Assembly: GCA_038380435.1 (NCBI GenBank)
Contig: JAWZYU010000020.1
Location: 42,378,307-42,442,306 of the forward strand
Reading direction: 5' to 3'
Length of the DNA stretch: 64,000 nucleotides
Source of the DNA: Ryuthela nishihirai
Lineage: Eukaryota > Arthropoda > Arachnida > Araneae > Heptathelidae
In this document: one piece after another, positions 15,371-25,323 of the stretch
Numbering within the stretch: the first letter of the stretch is position 1
How the letters are laid out: each line of letters begins with the position of its first letter
Made by a program: the position numbers and the translations under genes
The notes under the pieces: model-generated
The model's database searches: none
Told to the model about the DNA's origin: nothing
What the model saw: the letters and a program-made list of their open reading frames with translations, nothing else

Positions 15371-15424
15371 ATTCTCGATATTGAAAGTAATGTTCTTAAG
15401 AACATTACTTTCAATATCGAGAAT
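15371..15424. repeat. Perfect 54-bp palindrome closing the satellite array
   Basis: Arms 15371-15397 and 15398-15424 are exact reverse complements with no spacer, centred on CTT|AAG. Each arm is the monomer segment from ATTCTCGATATT to TGTTCTT, so satellite sequence is folded back on itself for 27 bp. After it comes a short direct-orientation piece (15425-15447) and then a SINE fragment. It looks like an inversion or template-switch junction at the array edge. Confidence 0.95.
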
Positions 15425-15766
15425 TAGAGGTTGATTTGTCTTTGTCCTTCTACTATGGCATATAAACTGACAGGCTCCTGTCAGACCTCTGTGGGAAGCA
15501 GCTGCTTGATGGGGTATTTATTTATTATTTATTTCATTACAATAGAAGGATAAACACAACAAAAATTATTCCGATATTGAAAGTAATGTTCTTAAACGCT
15601 TCTATACTATTCTGCGATGTTAAATTCTGCATTCTGTTACTGCGATTTTACATTATTCTGCGATATTAAATTCTGCATTCTGTTACTTTAATGATTGAAA
15701 GAATACAATTCCCTCTTGAAGAAGAGGCTGATTTGTTTTGGTCTTCATTACAATAGAAGGGACAAA
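15425..15766. repeat. Rearranged satellite edge
   Basis: Partial monomers at the array boundary. Bases 15425-15447 read as satellite up to TTTGTC, an S2 fragment intervenes, and the same monomer resumes with TTCATTACAATAG. Near 15642 the word CTGTTACT jumps directly to GCGATTTTAC, a scrambled monomer. The last recognisable piece ends near 15766 at GAAGGGACAAACAAT, after which unrelated sequence starts. Divergence from the core is clearly higher than inside the array. Confidence 0.88.
15448..15531 (+). mobile_element. S2 SINE, 5'-truncated, inserted in a satellite monomer
   Basis: Matches the 3' half of S2: TCTACTATGGCATATAAACT, then GACAGGCTCCTGTCAGACC, CAGCTGCTTGATGGGG and a TATTTA-rich tail. 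The tRNA-like head is missing. The monomer continues across it (TTTGTC, then TTCATTACAATAG), so it is an insertion. No clear target-site duplication is visible. It is the only interspersed element touching the satellite. Confidence 0.85.
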
Positions 15767-16664
15767 CAATAAAAGTGAGTCCCAGACACGCTGCATTGCG
15801 TGTTCTAAAGAAATCACGTAAACGTTTCGAAGTGTGTATTAATGATAGTAATAAGTGTTAAGAGGAACAGGACTGAAAACTAAAATATTAGGTGATAATG
15901 TTATGTTTACTCACAGGAATAGAATTATAACTGATAATGAAGAGTTTAACAGAGACATCAAGTCTAAACGTTTTTTGCATTTACATTCTTCTCACCTAAT
16001 GATGTGACGTGGTAAGTTACACCTATTAACGACTTAAAATGCAGGGTTGTTAACCAAATTTGACAGAACTAAATGTCTTAAGAAATGCTTTGGTCTTTAA
16101 TTACAGCTTGTAGTCCTATTATTTAAGCAAATGATGCTATTTAAACGGAAGGCAATTTTTTTCTTTTTTCGTCTGGGAAGCAATAGATTTATTATGTCTC
16201 ATCATTACCATTAGAGAAAAATGTCAGAAGAAAAAAAAAAGGTTTATAATCGTAATGTAGGAATTGAATCTGAAGCCCAGCGTCAATGCTAACACTTTTA
16301 CAATGTGATTAATACCAAAAATCTAAGGATTGATTCTTATTATTCACAAATTACACAGTCTCCTAATGTGCATTGAAAACAACAAACCTTTTGGCCCCAA
16401 ATGTATTAGTAATAAAATATATTTTGAAGATAATAAGTCGAATACCTAACAGTGGGTAATGGTTATATCTCGTCTAGTGTTTAGTACTTTTTTTAACCCA
16501 TTCACACATTATGTATATTACATTACAGATTTTTTTTAACACCGTTCTGTCTGTGTTTGCAATGTTTGTAAATGTAGACCAGGCTTTAATACACAGGAAT
16601 GGAGTGGAATTTGGTGCCATTTGGATATAACAGAAACTACCTATAATAATATTGAAGAATACTG
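15767..16664. other. Unassigned AT-rich sequence
   Basis: Between the satellite edge and the palindromic transposon. No coding frame with recognisable similarity, no tRNA-like block and no obvious tandem repeat. Short ORFs here are of the size expected by chance. Confidence 0.5.
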
Positions 16665-16666
16665 TA

Positions 16667-17476
16667 CAGTCGCTCAAAAAAGTATCCGAACACTATGGTT
16701 GATTACAGAATTCAGAGAAAATATCTGGCAACGATTTGTTTTAGAAATTAGTGATCTGGCAACCTTCGTATCACATGACACGAAGGTTGCCAGATCACTA
16801 ATTTCTAAAAAAATCGGTGCCAGAAATATCGGTTATCAGTTTATTATATTATATTATTATTTTATAATTATATTATTATAATTATTTTATTATTTTGATA
16901 CTAGATCGTGTGGGCCCATTCACAGAAATATTGAGCGTGTGCAGTTACCGTTCACAGCAAACTGGAGCGTGTGCAGTAATTGCACACGCTCCAGTTTGCT
17001 GTGAACGGTAACTGGAGCGTGTACAGTTGTTGTACACGCTCCAGATATTTTTCCCGAATTCTGTAATCACGTGACACGAAGGTTGCCAGATCACTAATCT
17101 CTAAAAAATCGTTGCCAGATATTTTTTCTGAATTCTGTAATCAACCATAGTGTTCGGATACTTTTTTGAGCGACTGTAGGTGGTCATATTGTTTTGATAC
17201 TAGATCGTGTGGGCTCACTCACGGAAATATTGAGCGTGTGCAGTTACCGTTCACAGCAAACTGGAGCGTGTGCAGTAACTGCACACGCTCCAGTTTGCTG
17301 TGAACGGTAACTGGAGCGTGTACAGTTGCTGTACACGCTCCAGATATTTTTCCCGAATTCTGTAATCACGTGACGCGAAGGTTGCCAGATCACTAATCTC
17401 CAAAAAAATCGTTGCCAGATATTTTTTCTGAATTCTGTAATCAACCATAGTGTTCGGATACTTTTTTGAGCGACTG
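16667..17476. mobile_element. Composite palindromic TA-flanked DNA element (copy 1, A+B+B)
   Basis: Begins CAGTCGCTCAAAAAAG and ends with its reverse complement, with TA at 16665-16666 and 17477-17478, as for Tc1/mariner-type insertions. Part A (16667 to about 16837) holds a 29-bp perfect inverted repeat (16741-16769 / 16780-16808). Part B occurs twice in tandem with a ~299-bp offset. Each B copy holds a long hairpin, 34-bp arms at 16942-16975 / 16981-17014 and 36-bp arms at 17241-17276 / 17278-17313, plus a smaller one built on GGAGCGTGTACAG. There is no transposase, so it is non-autonomous. Confidence 0.88.
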
Positions 17477-17692
17477 TACCTGCAACAAAAACTGTTTTGC
17501 TACATTTCACAGGAGTTATTCATTTGATGTGTTTGTTTATCGTGACAAACTGTATATAAATTATATTTATTTTCCTTTTTTGTTCCTTTTTACTGCTCTA
17601 TGACATTTTAGAATTTTGCAACCTTTGGGATGATTTCTACATTATAACATATAAGTGTTGAATTTTAGTGCAATGATTATAAAAAAATAGTA

Positions 17693-17881
17693 CCCCCTCA
17701 AGAAGCTGCTTGCCATAGAGGCGTGACAGCAGCCTGTCAATTTAATACGTCATAGAGAAAATCTGTGAGGATGACGGGATCTCAGCAGAAAGAAACATAA
17801 ATATCCGTGCCTTATCCGAGGCTCGAACTCAGGTCCCTTTGATCTGTAGTAAGGCATACTAACCACTCTGCCACGGGACAG
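17693..17881 (-). mobile_element. S2 SINE, near full length
   Basis: Minus-strand S2. On the plus strand it reads from CCCCCTCAAGAAGCTGCTTG through CTCAGCAGAAAG to the head CTCGAACTCAGG ... CCACGGGACA. Reversed, the B-box-like GAGTTCGAG and A-box-like GCAGAGTGGTTAG are visible. ATTATAA flanks both sides and may be a short target-site duplication. Confidence 0.88.
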
Positions 17882-17936
17882 AAATTATAATTTGTGTTTA
17901 TTATCCCTTTGGTTAAACAACAAAGCAAATTTAAAT

Positions 17937-18326
17937 GGGGGGCGGGGGTGGCTTAGTCGGTAGCGCGCCAGGCTCGTAATCTGTAGTTCCCAGGTTCGAG
18001 TCCCAGCTGGGTCAGTGTTGAGATTTATCTCCGCAAAATTCCCCGCCTTGCCCACGGTCAGTAGGGGACACCGATGGGCTTGGAAATGCCGCCGTCCGTC
18101 GGATGGGACGTTAAGCCGTGGCTCCGTGTGCGGGAGAGACATATCCTGTGCACCTTAAAGAACACGCTGGATGGCCTTGACAGGAGGCTAGCATCTGTCT
18201 CCCAACAGCTGTTCCAGTGGGTCCCCTCCTCCAACCTTCTCTGAGCCTTCGGGGTCCATGTGACCTGGCCATTTAGCCCATGGTGTGCAAAAAAGTGCCG
18301 CTCAGAGGTAAAACAACCCAACCCAA
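17937..18326 (+). mobile_element. S1 SINE, full length
   Basis: tRNA-like head with A box GGCTTAGTCGGTAGCGCG and B box GGTTCGAGTCC, a body with GATGGGACGTTAAGCCG and TTAAAGAACACGCTGG, and the tail ACAACCCAACCCAA. One change from the usual GTCAGCG to GTCAGTG. No clear target-site duplication. Confidence 0.94.
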
Positions 18327-18608
18327 TGACTTCTGATATAGGCGTCAAAAAACTTCTGATATTGCCACATCAAAGGAAGCCAAACGATGGTTAACTGTAG
18401 AAGTCCTGCTGTGTTTCTCATCCAGAAGATAATGACCACAAAAAAATTAGTAGCATCCCGTAATGCATTCCAGCTGACAATAATCGAACGTTTGATGATA
18501 GAAAAACATAAAAAGAGGTGTTGTAATAAGGAAATTCTCAAGTTCCCACACCATGGAAGTTTCTCCTCCATGAAAGCAAGCATAAAGTACAACGAAATGA
18601 CTATGAGT
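18327..18608. other. Unassigned sequence with a small direct duplication
   Basis: AACTTCTGATATTGCC follows ATGACTTCTGATATAGGC about 30 bp downstream, a short direct duplication. Open frames on both strands cover this stretch but none resembles a known family, and they overlap one another. Confidence 0.4.
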
Positions 18609-18771
18609 GCCGATTCGCCATTGGCGCCATCTATTGGCAGGAAATGGGGCAGTCAAACTGCCACCTTTGATGAATATCTGTCACTCACGCTCACAGCGTT
18701 ATATCAATAATTTAGTAATAAAGTATCACAGGAAAAGGTCCTGTAGACAAGAAACACTTGAATTAAATAGT

Positions 18772-19029
18772 TGTCTTGAGTGAGAATCGAACCCACGCCC
18801 CCCAGAAGTATGCCGAGGGTTTGACCGCTGGACCATCAGAAACTGACAATCTTTTCAACAAGTGACATTTATATGCATTCCCGCAATTTTTTGCGGATTC
18901 GCCATTGGCGCCACTTATTTGGCAGGGAATGCTAATAAGTGGCATTCCCTGCCAATAATAAAAACCCACGCCTCCCAGAATGCAGGTTACATTCTGGGAG
19001 GCGTGGGTTCGATTCCCACTCAGAACATT
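18772..19029. repeat. S3: two inverted tRNA-like sequences with interlocking hairpins
   Basis: The reverse strand of 18772-18840 reads as a tRNA-like head: A-box-like TGGTCCAGCGGTCAAA, then B-box-like GGTTCGATTCT. A plus-strand counterpart lies at about 18994-19026 (GTGGGTTCGATTCCCACTC). Between them are a 14-bp inverted repeat (18919-18932 / 18942-18955, TTGGCAGGGAATGC) and a 20-bp perfect one (18963-18982 / 18990-19009). GATTCGCCATTGGCGCCA also occurs at about 18611, so the body sequence is repeated nearby. Probably two inverted copies of a third SINE-like family. Confidence 0.65.
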
Positions 19030-19374
19030 TTTTTTCAACAAATTATTTCAAGTGTTTCTTCTCTAAAGGACTTTTTCCTGTGTTTATTATTGAACTAAAT
19101 GTTCCTGTTTTGAGATTTATTTCAAAACCACCCTGTTGAAAGCACTTGAGACGTTTGGTAACACAGTACAACGGCTTAATGTTCCATCTGACTGACTGCT
19201 GCCTATCCAAGACGACCAACGGTTGAGCTGGAAAACATTTCAATATCATCAATAGCAGAAATTGCAAAAAAGGATAAGGATAATGCAATTTCATGTAATG
19301 TAGAGAGCTAATTTTGATTTAATTTAATTTTTAACTGCAATTTATACTTATTTTTAACAACCAAAGTTGCTCAT

Positions 19375-19885
19375 ATAGCTTTTTTAATGGATATAGGGAT
19401 CACAGAAAATATCCCCATGGAGAGTGTGATATCCTCCACTACTTTAATAAAATAATAAATAACCCTCAAGCACCTTCTTGCCACAAAGGTCTCATAGGAG
19501 CCTATCAGTTGTGAGGATGGCGGGACCTCAGCAGAAAAACGACACGAACATTCGTGCCTTATCTGGGGCTTGAACCTAATCCCTTATTTAGATATCACAA
19601 TATCTATTAGTACTGCTAATAACGATAATCTGTTTAGTACTTTTTCAACTGCAACAGAGAGAAAATATTTAATTCCCAATCGTTCCAAGTTTGAGTCAAT
19701 TATAGGAATAAGAAAGGCCCGAGTAATTTTCCCAACAATAAATCTTGATTATTGATCTTCCAGAGACTTGGAACGTAGAAGTTTCACCCCACAGTGAAAA
19801 AGCACAATATAATATATATGGTGATTCCTTATTGCCATTGATAATTGCACGCCGCCTCTACTGGCTTTCAACATAATTGATGACT
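19375..19885. repeat. Low-copy repeat F, copy 1
   Basis: Shares with 20635-21065 the ordered blocks GAAAATATCCCCA, GTGTGATATCCTCC, TCACAATATC ... CTGCTAATAA, GGTGATTC(C/G)TTATTGCC and TACTGGCTTTCAA. An S2 copy is inserted (19459-19584). Ancient local duplication or dispersed repeat of unknown type, without a coding frame. Confidence 0.7.
19459..19584 (-). mobile_element. S2 SINE, partial, inside repeat F
   Basis: Reads ACCCTCAAGCACCTTCTTGC ... GGACCTCAGCAGAAAAACG ... GCCTTATCTGGGGCTTGAACC on the plus strand, the reverse of S2. The outermost part of the tRNA-like head is missing and an internal segment is shortened. The flanks on both sides match repeat F copy 2, so S2 arrived after the F duplication or into only one copy. 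Confidence 0.82.
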
Positions 19886-20109
19886 TTGATTTAGTTTGTT
19901 TCTATAGGTTTCTTGCGAGTAGTAAAGGACAAATTCTCATTTCCTAAAATTGATACTTTTTACTAATAAACTCATCAATAACTCTCATTTATATCAATTG
20001 CCACTTTTTATGCAACCGTTCCTCTGGCTGAGTGTCGGGGGATGAAGGAGAGTCCCGTGGAACGAGGACGCCCTCATCTTGAAAAAATTAGGAAGGTGGG
20101 CAAATAACT

Positions 20110-20290
20110 GGATCAAGCCGGAATGCCGTAATATAATTTTCCATTCTGTTTCAGTGGTTTTTAAAACATTTTTTTCTTGTAAAATGTATTAATATATATT
20201 AAATATCATTTCTACTCTTCTCCGATTATTAAAAATTTCAAAGTGGGGGGAGACATGGCCCTTTCCCCCATCTAGATCAGATACTGGGCA
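20110..20290. mobile_element. hAT-like GATCTAG repeat, diverged fragment
   Basis: Contains the same right-hand layout as the better copies: AAAGTGGGGGGAGACATGGCC, a C-run, then CATCTAGATC. GGATCAAGCCGGAATG at the left is the presumed other end. No target-site duplication seen. Assigned by comparison with 42647-43504 and 57320-57627. Confidence 0.55.
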
Positions 20291-20634
20291 TGCGTGTTTC
20301 GTTTTCTGGTGTCCTTCTGCTGAGTTTTCGGTTTCACAAACCTCGTATACGACGCATTAAATTGAAAAGTTTCTCTCAAGGTGAGCTGCTTGAAGGGTTA
20401 TTTATATTTTTACTAACAGACCAAAATGTACATTCGTTAATCTTAGAAAGAGAGTGAATTAAATCTCAGTCGAGAAAGAATAATTCTCACGGTTTTAACG
20501 CAAATAAAGTATTCAGATTTTTTGGAGTAGTAATCTATTATTTATCCATTAGATTGTCTTTTCTTTTGTACCAAAAATTGCTTTACAAACAGTAATGTGG
20601 TTCTACTGAAGTTGATAACATTAGTGCTTCTCTA

Positions 20635-21065
20635 ATGTACATGGGAACTGCTGAAAATATCCCCAGGACAATGTGATACCCTCCTACTTCATATATTCAC
20701 AATATCCACTACTCTGCTAATAAGGGTTTCAAACATCCCATTGTATAAAGTACAGAATGTGTATTCCATTACTGAGAATGAGCCAAGGATTTCGTGCAAT
20801 TGCATCCACGATGGCGGCAATCTTCAAACACATATATTGTCATCAAGTCAGCGAATAAAAAGCTACCAACTAACAAGACTAATTTGCTTACATTTACCAT
20901 TACTTACAGGTTCTTGTGCACTATATAATCCAACCGGGCTGTGGGCAGTACTGGCAATAAACAGGACAGAGACCTGGGAAGCTGAAGTTCAGCCCACAGG
21001 GAAAGTGCCTATGGTGATTCGTTATTGCCATTGTTAATTACACGCTGCATGTACTGGCTTTCAAT
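20635..21065. repeat. Low-copy repeat F, copy 2
   Basis: Counterpart of 19375-19885 without the S2 insertion. Shared words include GAAAATATCCCCA, TGTGATACCCTCC, TGGTGATTCGTTATTGCCAT and GTACTGGCTTTCAA. A 98-codon frame across it has no recognisable similarity. Confidence 0.7.
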
Positions 21066-21644
21066 TGAACTTAATATCCATAAGTGAGGACATAAAGGCG
21101 AACATCAAAAGGGGTACATTAGCATGTGAGGACCACACGTGATGGTGTTTCACGTTATTCTTCTTCGTAGCTGATCACTTTGCTAACTTGTACTTTCCTT
21201 TTTACGAGCCAAATAAATTGTCTAATCTTCAGCGATACCAGGATGCGTTCATTCATTGCATCAGCTAAAGCAGTGGTTTCGTTTTGATTAAAATGCAATT
21301 TCCACGCATTCTCACTCACCACTTTGTCGTTTTCATCTGATTTATTGATGCTATTGTGTTTTTATTTATAACCGTATAGACTTCCTGGTGAGAGTGAAGG
21401 TTAGGTGTTTTTTTTTGCTTTTCAAAGAGGTTCTTTAGACAGAGATATATGAGTTAACGAGTTTGTAAATACGGTAAAACCTCATTAATTCGAACCTTTT
21501 CGAAATATTCCTATAATTCGAATTTTCTCTTACAATCAAAACATAAATTTCATACAAAAGCATCTGTATAATTAAATGCTAGAGCGTCACAAGAAATATC
21601 TTGTACACAAGGAACTCATGAATCCTTAGACGACAAAAATTTAG
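21066..21644. other. Unassigned AT-rich sequence
   Basis: No repeat family, tRNA-like signal or coding similarity seen. Confidence 0.4.
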
Positions 21645-21729
21645 TTTTGCCGTGAGGGACACTGGGACCCACCCCTCTCGACTACCATGTAATTGAGAGG
21701 TATGGTTTCGAGCTCCCCTCACGGCAAAA
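21645..21729. repeat. Short foldback repeat, 14-bp arms
   Basis: Arms TTTTGCCGTGAGGG (21645-21658) and CCCTCACGGCAAAA (21716-21729) are perfect complements. Inside is a second stem, CCTCTC with GAGAGG, and the B-box-like word GGTTTCGAG. It resembles a tRNA outline, but the D arm and T stem do not pair properly, so it is left as a foldback or tRNA-related relic. Confidence 0.6.
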
Positions 21730-21984
21730 TTCAAGTTTTTTCAGCTAACTATTCACGAGTATCTGTATAATTCGAAATTCTTGTTAATTGGTAATTTAAA
21801 ACAAACAAACAGAAACAAAAATCAAGAAAAAGTTAGACTTTTTCTCATAATATCAATATATTTCTGCCCGAATAATTAAAAAAATATTAGGAAAAAAAAT
21901 AATGTTTCTAAGAAGTTATGCGTTTACGAACACACCCATTAAACAACCAGTATAATGAAAGAGAAGATGATAATGACTCTTTAA

Positions 21985-22085
21985 ATTACGCTACTGTCCG
22001 TCTAAGGTGTTTATATGGAACTAATTAATAATTTTACCTTAGACGGACAGTAGCGTAATAAATTACGCTACTGTCCGTCTAAGGT
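21985..22085. repeat. Three 24-bp copies, alternating orientation
   Basis: A 24-bp word starting ATTACGCTACTGTCCGTC lies at 21985-22008 (+), 22036-22059 (reverse complement) and 22062-22085 (+). The first two form a perfect hairpin with a 27-bp loop; the last two face each other with a 2-bp spacer. Perhaps the terminal inverted repeats of a small MITE with one end duplicated. Confidence 0.85.
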
Positions 22086-22899
22086 GTTCTGTGGAATATT
22101 TTAAGTTTTGGACATAATCCAGCGATACTTATCACACACAAGATATGCCAGTGATAATATGTGAACAATTTGTTGATATCATGCAATACATGGCGCTAGG
22201 AAATGAAACAGGACAGAATTAGTGACATTTTAAATGAGTCTTTTTTTAACTTACAGCTTTTGCTTTTTTATGACTGTCTGTTAGTGAAAGCAAATCTTGT
22301 GTTCAAATTTTGAAAAAAAAAAAAGAAAAAATCTATTCAAAATGGATTTAATATCACATTATAATGGTCATTGTCTTAACTTTATGCTTGTGTTTTTATT
22401 TAATAAATAGGTTATATTTTCTTTCTGTTTTGGTGAATTTTGAATAAATTAGGATTCGTAATCGGAATTTTTTTTATCGATTCTTTGAATTTCGAACTGA
22501 CCAGGTTTCGCTGTGTAGTACGACGATCCCACAGTTTGGACAATAGATAAAACGAGAGATCAGTTTTTTATTTCGCATCAAATTTTCATATTTTATGTTT
22601 TAAATGAATTTCAGTTAGTAAAATCAAAAATCAATCAACTTTTAACAAGTAAAAGTAAAAAAAAAACAATCACTTTTATTTCTGTACATACCAATACACA
22701 CTAAAACTTCAATAAACCGATCCTCCATCATTCGACTATCTTTTTATCCTACCAAACATTGGTTGATCGTTGTATTTTGAGCGGATACGCAGGGTACCAC
22801 GTGGTTTCTCGCAGGGTTGACTCAGTCAGTAACAAGCGAAATATATAAACAAAAATTTTACCTTATACCAGCTTATGGTGGCAGCTAGGTTAGCATTGG
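22086..22899. other. Unassigned AT-rich sequence
   Basis: Long A and T runs and low-complexity stretches; no coding or repeat family recognised. Confidence 0.4.
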
Positions 22900-23560
22900 T
22901 TTTTGGTGCAAAGTAATACCATAATCTGGTGAAAGTTTATATCCAAAAACGTAATTTACCACCAGAAACAAATGTAATGTAACACCATATTCTGGTGAGA
23001 GTTTACACTCAAAAAGCGTAATCTAACACCACAAACAAATCTAAGGTAACACCATATTTTGGTGAAAGTTTACATCCAGAAAGCGTAATCTATCATCAGA
23101 AGCAAGTGTAAGGTGACACCATACTCTTGTGAAAGTTTACACCCAAAAAGCGTAATCTAACACCACAAGCAAATGTAAAGAAACACCATATTTTGCTGAA
23201 AGTTTACATCAAAAACGTGTAATCTACCACTAGAAGCAAGTGAAGGTAACACCATATTCTGGTGAAAGTACACCCAAAAAAAGGCATAACCACAAACAAA
23301 TATAAGGAAACACCATATTCTGGTGAAAGTGTACATCCAAAAAGTGATGGTGAAAGTTACACCAGATACAAATGTAAGGTAACACCATATTCTGATGAAA
23401 GTTTACATCCAGAAAGCGTAATCTAACACCAGAAACAAATGTAAGGTAACATTATATTCTGGTGAATGTTTACACCCACAAAGCGTAATATAACACCACA
23501 AACGAATGTAAAGTAACACCACACTAAAGTGAAAAGAGATACCCGAAAAGTGAAATCTAG
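22900..23560. repeat. ~67-bp minisatellite, ~10 copies
   Basis: The word ACACCATATTCTGGTGAAAG, with variants, recurs at about 22914, 22981, 23048, 23115, 23182, 23248, 23309, 23381, 23448 and 23515. Most periods are 66-67 bp, with one 61- and one 72-bp step. Each unit has CACCA and TGGTG about 5 bp apart, plus TTTACA(C/T)CCA and GCGTAATCTA(A/C)CACCA. Copies are diverged, so the array is old. Confidence 0.9.
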
Positions 23561-24085
23561 CATCAGAAATGGAAATAAAGCTAAAATAAACATAAAACAA
23601 TGTTAAATAGAGAAAACGGCGTAAAGTTCTGAGAAAACGGCGTAAAGTTCTCGCACCATTTTGTGGTGTAAGAACCACACCACAGACTGATGTACCATTA
23701 TATTTACCTTTACAATGTACGACCGAATCATAATCTCGAACAGATGTTTGCTGGTTTCATATACTGTGAACAGATATACATTAAGTTACAATTAGCAACC
23801 TGCTAATATTCCGTCAGGCATTCTGTTCAAGCACTATGAAATATTAGTACCATTTTAAAATTCATCTTCAATAGATAAATACCTCACAAATTCGAAAAAA
23901 ATAATAAAAAACCATTTTGTTGGACCTCCCGAATATTTGAATGTTCGAATATTTTATATGTATATTTGTATATTTTAAACACATTAAACAATATTTGAAA
24001 GGAGGCCGATTAAAATGAAAAAAAAAAACCAAGTTAACTACACTTTCTACTATTGTGATTCCGGGATATACGTATATATACACTA
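23561..24085. other. Unassigned AT-rich sequence
   Basis: Includes a tandem pair of AGAAAACGGCGTAAAGTTCT near 23608-23650 and TATTTGAATGTTCGAATATT near 23934. No coding similarity. Confidence 0.4.
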
Positions 24086-24854
24086 TGTTGAAAAAAGTGT
24101 CCGGACACTTCCATGTTATGTGAATGGAAAGCCACTTTCAAAGCTCCCTAACATTGCAAATAAACCTTTTACGCAAAAACTGTTATTGGCGATAAATTGT
24201 AGATGTCACTCAAATATCTCTAAATATATTTCCCGCAATATTCGTTTAATATTTAAAGAATGAATGGAAGCTGAAGCATTCATCTTCAACTTTTGACACT
24301 TGTGAAAAAACACTTCAATAGATAAAACACAACTCTTGTGACAATTTGTTCATAAATTAAATATTTGATGTTTGTATGATGATTTTTTGAAGATTGCATC
24401 AATTTAGAGGCAATATGGCAGTGTCAATTTTCAACAATCTTCGATCAATATTTCAAGAGTCATTGAAGCGGGACCATTTAACAACAGACGACACTGTCAC
24501 ATTGCCTCCAAAGAGATGAAATGTTAAAATCATCATACAAACTTCAGAAATTTAAAATCATCATACAAACTTCAGATATTTAATTTATGTTAGTGAACAA
24601 ATTGATACAAGAGTTGTTTTTTATAGAAGTATATTTTCACAAGTGTCAAAAGTTGAAGTAAATGCTTCAGCTTCCATTCATTCTTTATATATTAAACGAA
24701 TATGCGGGAAATATATTTAGAGAGATTTGAGTGACATCTACAATTTATCGCCAATAACAGTTTTTGCGTTAAAGGTTTATTTTCAATGTTAGGGAGCTTG
24801 AAAGTGGCTTTCCATTCACATAACATGGAAGTGTCCGGACATTTCTAAATGTAT
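24086..24854. mobile_element. Large foldback DNA element with long inverted arms
   Basis: The left arm, from about 24097 (GTGTCCGGACACTTCC), and the right arm, ending at about 24842, are reverse complements over roughly 300 bp, with scattered mismatches and small indels. Shared blocks include GCGATAAATTGTAGATGTCA, GAATGAATGGAAGCTG and AACTTTTGACACTTGTGA. The central spacer is about 24395-24500; TCATCATACAAACTTCAGA is duplicated beside it. The outer ends (GTTGAAAAAAGTG / TACATTTAGAAATG) match less well and no target-site duplication is certain. No transposase. Confidence 0.88.
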
Positions 24855-25312
24855 TTGTGTGGTTGGGGTAATTTCATTTAGTAATGGACGAAAACTAAAC
24901 AATCGATATCCGACATTTTGAGAATTATGATCAATTCAATTTGACCATAAAATCTTTTCTAGAAAATGATCCCCCTTTCCAAACACTTTGTAATTCACTG
25001 CTGTGATATGTATGTTATTTGACATCCTGGGCTGTGAATCGTATTCTGTTGCCATTTCGCAAAAAATTCTTCTTTCACACAATAATAAAATTTTGATTTA
25101 TTCCATTAAGAGGATGTTACAAAAATATACAGTAACAGCATTCAAAGCATATCAAAAACATGAGACACAAATTGTCAAATGTGTAGACATACAATATTGA
25201 ATGCGAAATATTTACAATGCACCTCACCACAGAAGAGAACTTTATACAAGAGATGTCTCTAAATTTAAGGCTGAGAGAAAAAAAGTAATGCAATTGAAAA
25301 GCTGAAATGTAA
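24855..25312. other. Unassigned AT-rich sequence
   Basis: No repeat or coding similarity recognised; a 65-codon plus-strand frame (25003-25200) has no recognisable features. Confidence 0.4.
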
Positions 25313-25323
25313 TAGTCACTTTG

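Larger units (their letters stand above)
1..15424. repeat. Tandem satellite array, ~162-167-bp monomer, ~92 copies
   Basis: Head-to-tail AT-rich satellite. The word GCATTCCGTTAC or GCATTCTGTTAC recurs at 1, 168, 335, 502, 666, 830 and onward, giving periods of 167 or about 164 bp. Two interleaved monomer forms differ in one block: GTTCTTAAAAGCGATTTTAC (longer) and GTTCTTAAACGCTTTTATAC (2 bp shorter, sometimes with a further T lost). Almost every monomer keeps CCTCTTGAAGAAGAGG, a 6-bp stem around GAAG. The array runs off the left edge and no mobile element interrupts it before 15424. Monomer length fits one nucleosome plus linker, so a centromeric or heterochromatic satellite is plausible; that role is inference. 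Confidence 0.98.

Noticed and set aside
21645..21729. tRNA gene with a 7-bp GTGAGGG/CCCTCAC acceptor
   Set aside because: D arm and T stem do not pair and the anticodon-like loop is far too long. Kept only as a foldback repeat.
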